Shown here in pieces: positions 24,017-32,627 of a stretch of 64,000 nucleotides of DNA. Each line of letters starts with the position of its first letter. Within the stretch, counting starts at the first letter, position 1. The notes beneath the pieces are model-generated. The model worked only from the letters and a program-made list of their open reading frames with translations, was not told the DNA's origin and searched no databases. The DNA comes from Kaistella sp. 97-N-M2 (GTDB lineage Bacteria > Bacteroidota > Bacteroidia > Flavobacteriales > Weeksellaceae): assembly GCF_021513235.1 (NCBI RefSeq), contig NZ_CP090976.1, positions 2,356,001 through 2,420,000 on the forward strand. The letters run 5' to 3'. A program made the position numbers and the translations under genes.

Positions 24017-25138
24017 ATGTCATATATTACCTTACATGCGGCAAAGCTTCGCCATAATTTCAAAGTGCTTGATCAAATTTTCGCGCAAAATAAGATCGAG
24101 TGGGCCATTGTTGCAAAATTATTATGTGGAAATGAAAAATTTCTACAGGTTTTGTTGAATTTATCCGACAAAGAGATTTGTGACTCCAGATTAAGCAATT
24201 TAAAAACGATTAAAAAACTGTCGCCAAAAACGCAGACCATTTACATTAAACCGCCGGCGCCGCGCCTGGTAAAAAGTATCGTGAAGTTTGCGGACATCAG
24301 TTTTAATACGGAAATATCGACCTTGGAAGCACTTTCTGCAGAAGCGGTGAAGCAGAATAAAATTCACAAAGTCGTTTTAATGGTAGAAATGGGCGAGCTG
24401 CGGGAAGGAATTATGGCGCGGAATCTTATGCAGTTTTACGATGAAGTTCTGGCTCTTCCGAATATCCAAGTCGTCGCGTTGGGAACCAATTTGAACTGCT
24501 TGAACGGAATTTTACCGGATGAAAAAAAACTTATTAAACTAAACCGTTTCAAAGAAATTATAGAGGAAAACTCCGGGAAGAAGATTCCCTACATCTCCGG
24601 CGGGTCTTCGGTAACAATTCCTTTGATTTTTAAAAATCAAATTCCGTTTGGGATCAACCATTTTCGTGTGGGAGAAACGCTTTATTTCGGCACAAATGTT
24701 TACGAAGATTCCCTGATCGCGGGCATGTACCACGATGTTTTTACGCTGACTGCAGAAATTATCGAAATGCAGGAAAAACCCACCATTCCGTCTGGAACCG
24801 CGGGAACCAATCTCACGGGTGAAACGCCGGTTTTTTCCGAAGAAGAAAAAGGAAAATCCTCCCTTCGGGCCATCGTAGATGTGGGACTTTTGGATATTGA
24901 TCACAAAGATATTACCGCGCTAGTGCCGGGAATCGAAATCATCGGCGCGAGTTCCGATATGCTTATTCTGGACTTGGGAGAAAATTCGGAACACCTTGAA
25001 GTGGGTGATACCATTAACTTCAGTATGAATTATATGGCAGTTCTGCGTGCAATGAATTCCGACTACATTGATAAGAAAATCGAAACTGAGATCGCGCCAT
25101 TGGAAAATAATGATGATCATTTTATTTGTTTAAATTAA
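24017..25138 (+). CDS. Alanine-racemase-fold PLP enzyme (ornithine racemase / YhfX-like)
   Basis: A 373-residue protein with the N-terminal PLP barrel of fold-type III racemases. K34 (AIVAKLLCGNEKF) is the likely PLP lysine. Further conserved segments are VVLMVEMGELREGI, NLNCLNG, ISGGSSVT and the C-terminal FRVGETLYFG. The VAK-x-x-CG version resembles ornithine racemase and YhfX rather than biosynthetic alanine racemase. It begins 1 bp after the GNAT stop, indicating coupling. The amino acid substrate is not certain. Confidence 0.8.
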   Translation: MSYITLHAAKLRHNFKVLDQIFAQNKIEWAIVAKLLCGNEKFLQVLLNLSDKEICDSRLSNLKTIKKLSPKTQTIYIKPPAPRLVKSIVKFADISFNTEISTLEALSAEAVKQNKIHKVVLMVEMGELREGIMARNLMQFYDEVLALPNIQVVALGTNLNCLNGILPDEKKLIKLNRFKEIIEENSGKKIPYISGGSSVTIPLIFKNQIPFGINHFRVGETLYFGTNVYEDSLIAGMYHDVFTLTAEIIEMQEKPTIPSGTAGTNLTGETPVFSEEEKGKSSLRAIVDVGLLDIDHKDITALVPGIEIIGASSDMLILDLGENSEHLEVGDTINFSMNYMAVLRAMNSDYIDKKIETEIAPLENNDDHFICLN

Positions 25139-25188
25139 CTTTTTAAAGTCATTTTTAGTCTGTAATTTCCGAAGTAAAAGGTTTGTTT

Positions 25189-25196
25189 TATCTTTG
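25189..25196 (+). promoter_or_regulatory. TAnnTTTG -7 box for the AraC-type gene
   Basis: TATCTTTG, 26 bp before the start chosen for the regulator, preceded by TTTG at 25182-25185. Confidence 0.5.
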
Positions 25197-25221
25197 GGAA
25201 TATATTAAAACAGACTACTTT

Positions 25222-26109
25222 ATGACAAACCTCATCAAAGCAATGACGATCGATTCTTTAAACCCTGCCTTTTCATTTGAAGGTGAATTTGTTTTGTTGG
25301 CGGCTCCGGATATTTTCAAGATATTTTCAGCGCAGAATTCCTTTAAAACCAAATTTTACACCTTATTAATTGTAGAAAATGGGTCCGGGAATTTAATGAT
25401 CGATCACGAAATTCATCACCTCAAAAAGGGACGGATTTTTTTTATCGGATATAATCAGGTCTTTCGGTTTGCCGACGTGGTAGATTTTAAGGGAGAAGCC
25501 ATCCTTTTTACGCGGTCTTTTTATAATTTAATCTACACCGGAAACAGGAAAATTAAGGATGACACGGCTTTCTCGGACCTTCCGACCTCCATTGATTTTT
25601 CTAAAGGCGAGTTCGCTCATTTTAAAACTGGCGTTTCGGAAATTAAGAAAGAATTTGTGCATCCGGCGCTTTTGAGCAAAGAGATTATTTGCCTTTTACT
25701 AAAGGCTTCGATGCTTAAATATATCCGGAAAACGGAGAATCCGAATTATATTGATTTTAAAACAAACCGCAAGAATTCTTATATTGAAGATTTTAAAAAC
25801 CTCGTCGAAGTTCATTTTAAAGACCTCAAAAGAACCTCAGAATATTCCAATATGCTCACCATTTCTGCGAACTATCTGAATGCTTTAATAAAAGATAAAC
25901 TGGATGTTTCTGCAGAAAAATACATACAAAACCGCGTGATTTTAGAAGCAGAGCGACTGCTTTTAAACACCAATTTATCGGTGACCGAAATTTCCTTTGA
26001 ACTCGGTTTCTCCGATAAATCTCATTTCGGTAAATATTTTAAAAAGATAACCGAAGAAAGTCCTAATAATTTTCGAAAAAAATTTCAGGCCACCAACAAC
26101 ACGTTTTAA
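25222..26109 (+). CDS. AraC-family transcriptional regulator (cupin type)
   Basis: A 295-residue regulator. Residues ~10-140 look like an AraC-type cupin sensor (YTLLIVENGSGNLMIDHEIHHLKKGRIFFIGYNQVFRF). The C-terminal HTH pair is clear: LTISANYLNALIKDKLDVSAEKYI and VTEISFELGFSDKSHFGKYFKKITEESPNNFRKKF. The start at 25222 (MTNLIKAM) is chosen because the -7 box at 25189 lies inside the longer frame. The target is unknown; the nearest downstream gene is a 55-codon frame. Confidence 0.85.
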   Translation: MTNLIKAMTIDSLNPAFSFEGEFVLLAAPDIFKIFSAQNSFKTKFYTLLIVENGSGNLMIDHEIHHLKKGRIFFIGYNQVFRFADVVDFKGEAILFTRSFYNLIYTGNRKIKDDTAFSDLPTSIDFSKGEFAHFKTGVSEIKKEFVHPALLSKEIICLLLKASMLKYIRKTENPNYIDFKTNRKNSYIEDFKNLVEVHFKDLKRTSEYSNMLTISANYLNALIKDKLDVSAEKYIQNRVILEAERLLLNTNLSVTEISFELGFSDKSHFGKYFKKITEESPNNFRKKFQATNNTF

Positions 26110-26127
26110 AATACATAAATCAATACA

Positions 26128-26295
26128 ATGAAATTACCAAAAAAAACCACTAACAATCTGCCCAATTCCTTTTTTACCGGCGTAAAATCGCTGATCGACC
26201 GCAAAATCGGGGGCATTAATGTTCTGAGTAACCATCAGATCTTACAAGAGAAATCAAAACTCGATAATATGCGGAACGGCAAAGTTCGCTCTTAA
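26128..26295 (+). CDS. Small protein, 55 residues, hypothetical
   Basis: A frame opening MKLPKKTTNNLPNSFFTG and ending NMRNGKVRS, basic and without signal or membrane segment. It begins 19 bp after the AraC-type stop with an A-rich leader, so translation is plausible. I recognise no family. Confidence 0.45.
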   Translation: MKLPKKTTNNLPNSFFTGVKSLIDRKIGGINVLSNHQILQEKSKLDNMRNGKVRS

Positions 26296-26398
26296 ATCAG
26301 TTGCAACTCAGGCTTCCTAAAATTGTTTTCGGCGTGATTTTTTTTACTTATTTTTCGCTAAAATACTTTTTACTACATTCGTTTCTTAAACCAAGCAG

Positions 26399-26653
26399 AT
26401 GAACGAAAATGTTCTTGGGATTGTTGCAGGTATCCTCACTTCCGTAGCCATGTTGCCCCAATTGATCAAAGTGATCAAAGAAAAAAATGCCGAAGATCTT
26501 TCCTGGATGATGATCACCATTCTGATTATTGGACTTTCCTTATGGGTTTGGTACGGTATTATCAAAGATGAACTCCCCATTATTCTCTCCAACGCCTTTG
26601 CTGTTTTGGTCAATATCTGTCTTTTGTTTTCTTATTTCAAATTCCGCAAATAA
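26399..26653 (+). CDS. SemiSWEET-type sugar transporter
   Basis: An 84-residue, three-helix membrane protein. The first helix ends in the PQ motif (SVAMLPQLIKVIKEKNAEDLSW), typical of SemiSWEETs, which dimerise to make one sugar pathway through the inner membrane. The length matches the family. It is a single-gene unit, and the sugar carried is unknown. Confidence 0.85.
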   Translation: MNENVLGIVAGILTSVAMLPQLIKVIKEKNAEDLSWMMITILIIGLSLWVWYGIIKDELPIILSNAFAVLVNICLLFSYFKFRK

Positions 26654-27029
26654 AGAAAGATTTTCCTGCTTCTTTCCATTCAGCGTGATATTCCGGTTCG
26701 ATATTACGTTTTCTGCGAATAATTTCTATTTTTATCTTGTACCATTTTAAAGATACTCTTATGTAAAAGTCTAGCATTTAAAGAATTGATAGACATATTC
26801 GATTATATTAAAATGTTTTGTTGGTATATTCTTTGTTATAGGGAGAATATAGTTTTTCGGGCTTTCAAAAACTCTCTTTTGTATTCCTGATGAACTTATC
26901 TGTTGATCGTAAAGATTTTTCGAATTTTCCTTTTTTTGATGATTGCTCCGTGCAAAAGTCCATGAAAATCGCAGTCATTTTTATGTTGAACAGATTTTGT
27001 ATCTAAAACATTAAAAAAATATAAATATT
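26654..27029. other. Intergenic stretch before the glycan operon
   Basis: About 375 bp of AT-rich DNA without a gene. It should contain the operon promoter, but no exact TAnnTTTG box stands close to the 27030 start. Confidence 0.4.
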
Positions 27030-28121
27030 ATGAAAACAGAAGCCTCATCGAGGGGTGGTGCGTCCACGTACGATATGATCGTTTTTTGTCATTTACGCTG
27101 GGATTTCGTTTACCAAAGACCGCAGCATATTCTAAGCCGTCTCTCAAAAGAGTACAAAATTTTAGTAGTTGAAGAACCGGTTCATTTCGAGTCGATGAAA
27201 AAATCAACTTTTGAAATTCGCGAGATCAATTCGCAAATCCATGTATGTCAACCGCATGTTTCGGATATGGAAGAGATTGGCCCTTACCTTAAAAAACACT
27301 TAAAAAATACCGTTTTCTCCGTTGGCTGGTTTTATTCCGCAGCCTTTGTGTCCGTGCTCGATACTTTGGAATGTGAAACCGTGGTGTATGATTGTATGGA
27401 TGAGTTGACACTCTTCAAAGGAGCCTCTCAAAAATTGGTTGATCAGGAAAATCTTCTCCTTAGCGCCGCAGATGTGGTGTACACGGGTGGAAAATCCTTA
27501 TACGAATCAAAAAAATTAAAACATCACAATGTCTTCTGCTTCCCAAGTTCTGTGGATATTGCGCACTTTTCCGGTGCTAAAGATAAAGTCTCCACAATGC
27601 CAGAAGATCTCAAAGGAATTTCTACGCCCATCGTTGGCTATTATGGCGTGATCGACGAGCGAATCGATCTTCGGCTGCTCAAAAATGCTGCCGCGAAGTC
27701 GCCCAATTATTCTTTTGTGATGATCGGTCCGATTTGTAAAATTGAAGAATCAGATTTGCCAAGGGCGAAAAATATTCATTATCTGGGTATGAAGTCCTAC
27801 GAAGAGCTGCCGAATTATCTTCAGTATTTTGATGTTGCAATGATGCCTTTTGCTTTAAATGATTCCACGAAATTCATCAGTCCTACAAAAACGCTGGAAT
27901 ATATGGCTGCCGGAAAACCAATAATTTCTACGCGCATTAAGGATGTTGAAAGAGATTACAGCGATTGCGTGATGCTGGTCAACAGTTCTGATGAATTTAC
28001 GCTGGCTTTAAAATTTCCTATGCAGAATTTTGAAGAGAAATATAAATCCATTCTGGAAAAAACTTCCTGGAATGCGACGGTGGAGAAAATGAATTCAATG
28101 ATTAAAAAAGTGATTGCCTGA
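27030..28121 (+). CDS. Glycosyltransferase, GT-B fold (paralogue 2, operon)
   Basis: A 363-residue glycosyltransferase very similar to that at 18272-19363, with the same opening (YDMIVFCHLRWDFVYQRPQH) and the same C-terminal stretch FISPTKTLEYMAAGKP. It is the first gene of a four-gene operon whose next member is UDP-galactopyranose mutase, so galactofuranose transfer is a reasonable guess. That guess comes from context, not from sequence. The stop codon overlaps the following start codon. Confidence 0.85.
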   Translation: MKTEASSRGGASTYDMIVFCHLRWDFVYQRPQHILSRLSKEYKILVVEEPVHFESMKKSTFEIREINSQIHVCQPHVSDMEEIGPYLKKHLKNTVFSVGWFYSAAFVSVLDTLECETVVYDCMDELTLFKGASQKLVDQENLLLSAADVVYTGGKSLYESKKLKHHNVFCFPSSVDIAHFSGAKDKVSTMPEDLKGISTPIVGYYGVIDERIDLRLLKNAAAKSPNYSFVMIGPICKIEESDLPRAKNIHYLGMKSYEELPNYLQYFDVAMMPFALNDSTKFISPTKTLEYMAAGKPIISTRIKDVERDYSDCVMLVNSSDEFTLALKFPMQNFEEKYKSILEKTSWNATVEKMNSMIKKVIA

Positions 28122-29245
28122 TGAAAACTGATATACTTATTATTGGTGCCGGAATTTCCGGTGCTACGCTTGCAGAAAGATATGCCTCAATTGGCAAGAA
28201 AGTCGTCATCGTTGAAAAGCGGGACCACATTGCAGGAAACTGTTTCGATCATTATGATCAAAACGGAATCCTCGTCTCGAAATATGGTGCCCATCTTTTT
28301 CATACGAACGAAGAGGAAGTGTGGGAATACGTAAACCGTTTTTCCGACTGGTACAAATGGGAACATAAAGTTATCGCACGCGTGGACGACAAAACCGTTC
28401 CGATTCCTGTAAACATCACCACTGTAAATACACTTTTTGATGTTAATATCAAGACGGAAGAAGAAATGCAAACGTGGCTGAATGAAAACCGTGTGGCCTT
28501 CGATCCCGCGAAAAATGGAGAAGAGGCGGTTCTAAATCGTGTGGGCGAAGTGCTCTACGAAAAAATGTTCAAACATTACACGAAGAAGCAATGGGATAAA
28601 TATCCAGATGAGTTGCACGCTTCCGTTCTGGAAAGGATTCCGGTTCGCCACAATTACGACGATCGTTATTTTTCCGACAAATATCAGGCTTTGCCCAAAA
28701 AAGGTTATACTAAAATTTTCGAAAAAATGTTGGATCATCCCAATATCACGGTGATGTTAAGCACCGATTATTTCGATGTTAAGGATCAGATTTCGGGTTA
28801 CGAAAAATTATTTTATACAGGACCGATCGACCGTTTTTTCGAATTTAAGAATAAAAATTTAGATAAATTAGAGTACAGATCCATCAATTTTGTAACAGAG
28901 CAGGTGGATCAGGAATATTATCAGGAAAATTCTGTGGTCAATTATCCCGGTCAGGAAGTTGATTTTACCAGAATTATTGAATACAAACACTTCGGAAATC
29001 AACAGTCCGACAAAACAAGTATTGTTAAAGAATATACAGTAGATGATGGCGAACCGTACTATCCGGTTCCGAACGAGAAAAATCAGGCCATCTACGATCA
29101 GTACAAAAAAGAAGCAGATAAGCTGGAAGACGTTTATTTTGTGGGCCGCCTCGCCAATTACAAATATTTCAATATGGACCAGGCTTTCAAAAATGCGCTG
29201 GATCTCTTCAAAACTTTGGAACCGGCAAAAGAATTAGCAATATGA
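28121..29245 (+). CDS. glf: UDP-galactopyranose mutase
   Basis: A 374-residue flavoenzyme converting UDP-galactopyranose to UDP-galactofuranose, the donor for galactofuranose in surface glycans. The FAD-binding motif is IIGAGISGATLAERYA, followed by EKRDHIAGNCFDH and the family's YGAHLFHTNEEEVWEYVNRF. The later block FKHYTKKQWDKYP and the C-terminal VGRLANYKYFNMDQ are also diagnostic. Length is normal. It overlaps the glycosyltransferase stop by one base and the next gene's start by four, so the operon is tightly coupled. Confidence 0.95.
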   Translation: MKTDILIIGAGISGATLAERYASIGKKVVIVEKRDHIAGNCFDHYDQNGILVSKYGAHLFHTNEEEVWEYVNRFSDWYKWEHKVIARVDDKTVPIPVNITTVNTLFDVNIKTEEEMQTWLNENRVAFDPAKNGEEAVLNRVGEVLYEKMFKHYTKKQWDKYPDELHASVLERIPVRHNYDDRYFSDKYQALPKKGYTKIFEKMLDHPNITVMLSTDYFDVKDQISGYEKLFYTGPIDRFFEFKNKNLDKLEYRSINFVTEQVDQEYYQENSVVNYPGQEVDFTRIIEYKHFGNQQSDKTSIVKEYTVDDGEPYYPVPNEKNQAIYDQYKKEADKLEDVYFVGRLANYKYFNMDQAFKNALDLFKTLEPAKELAI

Positions 29246-30366
29246 GTTCGGCCCAGTTCTTCAAAAGTTATTTCCAGGGCGGCTTCGAATGTGCCGATCA
29301 GATTAATCGCGACGGCACCCGTGTTAACTTACTTCAGGAAACGCAGCATGATATCAGGGTGGAAGAAGATTATCAACTTCTGCGGGCCCTGAACATATAT
29401 ACAGCGCGAGAAGGAATCTGTTGGAGCGCCGTCGAAAAAGAACCCGGATTTTTCGACTTTTCCGAAGTGTTAGTTCGTATGAAGGCGGCTGAAAAATATG
29501 GCATTCAGGTAATCTGGGATCTAATTCACTTTGGCTATCCGGACGGACTCTTTCCTACGCATCCGCATTTCGTACCGCGTTTCGAGAATTTATGCCGTGC
29601 TTTTGCACGTTTTTATGCAGAAAACTCCTCCGAAATTCTATATGTTGTTCCCATCAACGAGATCAGCTTTCTCTCCTGGTTTTCGGGCGAAGCCCGGGGC
29701 ACCGTTCCGTTTACCATCAATAATGGATGGGACATCAAATATCATTTGTGCAAAGCCGCACTGCAGGGAATAAGAATTTTAAAGCAAGAAATTCCAACCT
29801 GCAAAATTGTAATGGTAGAACCGCTGGTGAAAATTCACGATAACGGTGAAGGACCGGAAAGTGTTTTCCGGCGAAATGAATATCAGTTTGAAGCCATGGA
29901 TATTATTGGCGGCAGAATGTGTCCGGAACTTGGCGGTGACGAGAGTTATCTGGAGATTTTAGGCTTCAACTATTACTGGAATTGCCAATGGAAGGGCGAA
30001 GCCGAAACCATTTGGTGGCCGAATACTTCGGGTGAAAGAACACCGCTGAATGAATTACTTGCGGAGGCGTACAAAAGATATGGAAAGCCGATGTTTCTCT
30101 CGGAAACCGGACATTTTGGCGAAGGCCGCGTGGAATGGCTGGAAGAAGTAACGCATGAATGTTTGATCGCTCAGGAAAAAGGCGTGGACTTTCACGGTAT
30201 TTGTATTTACCCCATCATCGATCGTCCCGATTGGGATAATTTGTCCTATTACAGCCATTGTGGAATCTTCGATTTGGACGAGCAGCAAAACCGAATTCCT
30301 GTTACCGAATATATTGAGTCTTTGGAAGAGCAACAGCAGTTGGTTACCAACTCAGTAATTTTTTAA
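29242..30366 (+). CDS. Glycoside-hydrolase-like protein (clan A, GH1-type)
   Basis: A 374-residue TIM-barrel protein resembling beta-glucosidase-type clan A hydrolases. The likely acid/base is Glu in VVPINEISFLSWF, and the likely nucleophile is Glu in PMFLSETGHFG. There is no signal peptide, so it acts in the cytoplasm. Placed between glf and a cytidylyltransferase-like gene, it may trim or transfer sugars during synthesis of the same glycan. It overlaps glf by four bases. Confidence 0.75.
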   Translation: MSSAQFFKSYFQGGFECADQINRDGTRVNLLQETQHDIRVEEDYQLLRALNIYTAREGICWSAVEKEPGFFDFSEVLVRMKAAEKYGIQVIWDLIHFGYPDGLFPTHPHFVPRFENLCRAFARFYAENSSEILYVVPINEISFLSWFSGEARGTVPFTINNGWDIKYHLCKAALQGIRILKQEIPTCKIVMVEPLVKIHDNGEGPESVFRRNEYQFEAMDIIGGRMCPELGGDESYLEILGFNYYWNCQWKGEAETIWWPNTSGERTPLNELLAEAYKRYGKPMFLSETGHFGEGRVEWLEEVTHECLIAQEKGVDFHGICIYPIIDRPDWDNLSYYSHCGIFDLDEQQNRIPVTEYIESLEEQQQLVTNSVIF

Positions 30367-30394
30367 AATATACTAAAAAATAAACATCGAAATT

Positions 30395-30880
30395 ATGGAA
30401 AAATCTAAACAAATTGTCGGCATCACTTTCAGTTGTTTCGACCTTCTGCATGCAGGACACATTAGAATGCTTGCAGAAGCAAAAACACAGTGCGATTATT
30501 TAATCGTTGGATTGCAGACCGATCCCACCATCGACCGTCCCGAAAAGAATAAACCTACGCAAACCATTGTTGAGCGGTACGTTCAGCTGCACGGCTGTAA
30601 GTTTGTAGATGAAATTGTACCTTATGCTACCGAAAAAGATCTGGAAGATATCCTGAAACTCTATGAGATCGATGTTCGGATCATTGGCGCCGAATACAAA
30701 GACAAACAGTTTACTGGCCGGGATTTCTGCGAAAAGCAGGGGATTTCACTTTATTTTAACGAACGGCGTCACCGGTTTTCCAGTACCAGCCTTCGAAAAG
30801 AGGTATATGACCGCGAAAGTTTAAAATTGGAAACAGCGCACCACAGCGTCATTCCCTTAGCAAAAAAAGAGGGTAGATGA
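30395..30880 (+). CDS. Cytidylyltransferase-family protein (TagD/RfaE-like)
   Basis: A 161-residue nucleotidyltransferase with the HxGH motif in SCFDLLHAGHIRML and the C-terminal RFSSTSLRKEV, equivalent to ISSTxIR. The family makes CDP-glycerol or ADP-heptose and similar donors. Glycerol-3-phosphate cytidylyltransferase is the closest pattern, but the substrate is not certain. It closes the glycan operon, 29 bp after the hydrolase-like gene. Confidence 0.85.
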   Translation: MEKSKQIVGITFSCFDLLHAGHIRMLAEAKTQCDYLIVGLQTDPTIDRPEKNKPTQTIVERYVQLHGCKFVDEIVPYATEKDLEDILKLYEIDVRIIGAEYKDKQFTGRDFCEKQGISLYFNERRHRFSSTSLRKEVYDRESLKLETAHHSVIPLAKKEGR

Positions 30881-30951
30881 TAAGTAATTTTTGAACGTAG
30901 ATTCCTGCAGCTCGATTCCGAAATTTAAAATGATGGCTTAAACTTTTTGTT

Positions 30952-31607
30952 ATGAAAAAATTCTTTTATTATAACAGTCTGTCACTCGTGTTTATATTCC
31001 TTTTTTTCTCGGAATGTTGGGTCAAATTATTTTCGGTCTGCAGGAATACAATAAAGATTTGCAGGAATGGGGGGGGAGTGCCGTGGGATATGGCGCTTAT
31101 TTAAAATCCGGACATTTTTTAGAAGCCACCTTCGAAAACTTGGAAAGTGAGTTTCTGCAAATGGCACTTTTAGTTTGGCTCACTATTTTTTTGCGCCAAA
31201 AAGGCTCTTCGGAATCTAAAAAGTGCGATGAGCCCAATGAGGTCGACCGCGAACCTTCGCCTCTGCGTGAAGGCGCGCCCTGGCCCGTACGAAAAGGCGG
31301 ATTTTATCTGAAATTGTACCAGAATTCGCTTACGTTTACTCTTTTTATTCTTTTCATTCTATCATTTCTCTTACATGTTTATGGAAGTTTAAAGGACGCG
31401 AATACCGAAAATCTTCTGCTGGGGAAACCGTTGGAAAAATGGAGTGATTATATTGTAGATTCGAGGTTGTGGTTTGAATCTTTTCAGAATTGGCAAAGTG
31501 AATTTCTCTCCATATTTGCCATTATTATTTTATCGATTTATCTGCGCCAAAAAGGTTCTTCCCAGTCAAAACCTGTAGATGCCTCCTATTCGGAAACCGG
31601 CGAGTAA
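30952..31607 (+). pseudogene. DUF6766 membrane protein with frameshift in a T7 run
   Basis: The family begins MKK-x-hydrophobic helix-GxxGQIIxG. Here ATG at 30952 starts MKKFFYYNSLSLVFIFLFF, and the continuing MLGQIIFGLQEYNKDLQEW sits in another frame starting at 31014. One extra T in the run at 31001-31007 would join them into a ~218-residue protein. The rest is intact, with three or four membrane helices and two repeats of F-x-N-W/L-x-SEFL. Natural mutation, phase variation and a sequencing slip are all possible. Confidence 0.65.
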
Positions 31608-31803
31608 AGAAAGTCTGGGAAAAAACAGGATGAATTTTCAAAAAACGTGGATTTTATTTTGAAAATTTATCATCAAAAAAAATTCTGATAAGTAATTGAA
31701 ATGATTTCAACTAAACCTCACTTTCAACCTGCATTTAGGCTCAGTGATGAGTGAAATATAAAATTGTGGCTTCCAGAAGATGAATTGAATCAAACTCTTA
31801 TAG

Positions 31804-32565
31804 TTAATTTTTCTTAATTAAATCAATCTCCTTCTTTAAACTCAAAAACATATCCTTCACCGTCAGCATATCCAAAGTCTCGGTTTCGAATTCTGCAGTG
31901 TTGATGCTGCAGGCGTATTCCCAGATTTCTACCAACTCCGAAAGCTTAATGTCATACGGTTTATACAAGGGATTATCCGAACTTACGGTGATGTTTCGGG
32001 GCGTTTTCTTTTCGAATCTTTTATAAACAACGCCTTCATTTTGGGTAATGAAAATATAGGTTTTTCCCTTTTTTAGATCATTAACGTTCTCCACATATTT
32101 TCCCACGATGAAGGTTCCGTTTTTAAAAGGCGGCATCGAATCTCCACTGGCGGGGAAAGCGCGAAATTTTCCGTTGCGAAGAAAAGGCAGCGAAATCGTC
32201 TGAAGTTTTTCAATATACTCGGGATCGCTGTAGCCCTGAAGATAGCCCATTTGGGCTTTTTCCGGGATAATTTCTATTTGATTTTCTCCTTTTTCATCCA
32301 CCATAATAGGAAGGATCGTCCGGTTGTCGGGCAGCTTCATCATCTTGTCCAGAGAATACTTTCGCACATCCATGCCTACAAGCAGATCGATACTCACGCG
32401 GTAATATTTCGAGATGCGGATCAGGAGTTCAATCGGCGGTTCCGTGGCGCCGTCTTCGTATTTGGCGTACCGTCCGCGCGTAATTAAAAGATCGTCGGCG
32501 ACTTTCTGTTGTGCGTATTTTTGCTGAGCCCGCAGATACCGCATGTTTTCTGATAAAATTGACAT
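31804..32565 (-). CDS. XRE / S24-type (LexA-like) transcriptional repressor
   Basis: A 253-residue protein. The N-terminal HTH_XRE domain (residues ~5-62) has QQKVADDLLITRGRYAKYEDG. The C-terminal S24 peptidase fold (~110-215) has FPASGDSMPPFKNGTFIVGK, with the catalytic Ser in SGDSM, and the Lys region KGKTYIFITQNEGVVYKRF. Such repressors self-cleave on DNA damage. It is divergent from dinB across a 62-bp gap with a perfect inverted repeat, so it probably represses both itself and dinB. Confidence 0.85.
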   Translation of the reverse strand: MSILSENMRYLRAQQKYAQQKVADDLLITRGRYAKYEDGATEPPIELLIRISKYYRVSIDLLVGMDVRKYSLDKMMKLPDNRTILPIMVDEKGENQIEIIPEKAQMGYLQGYSDPEYIEKLQTISLPFLRNGKFRAFPASGDSMPPFKNGTFIVGKYVENVNDLKKGKTYIFITQNEGVVYKRFEKKTPRNITVSSDNPLYKPYDIKLSELVEIWEYACSINTAEFETETLDMLTVKDMFLSLKKEIDLIKKN

Positions 32566-32574
32566 TGCTATAAA

Positions 32575-32607
32575 TTATATCAACAAATATACAAAAATTT
32601 GATATAA
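32575..32607. promoter_or_regulatory. Inverted-repeat operator between repressor gene and dinB
   Basis: Perfect 9-bp arms TTATATCAA / TTGATATAA with a 15-bp spacer. The spacer contains TATATTTG on the minus strand (plus 32584-32591), the likely -7 box for the repressor gene. TAATTTTG at 32615-32622 is a -7 box for dinB only 5 bp before its ATG. A repressor bound here would block both promoters. Confidence 0.65.
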
Positions 32608-32627
32608 ATCGTACTAATTTTGTCCGC

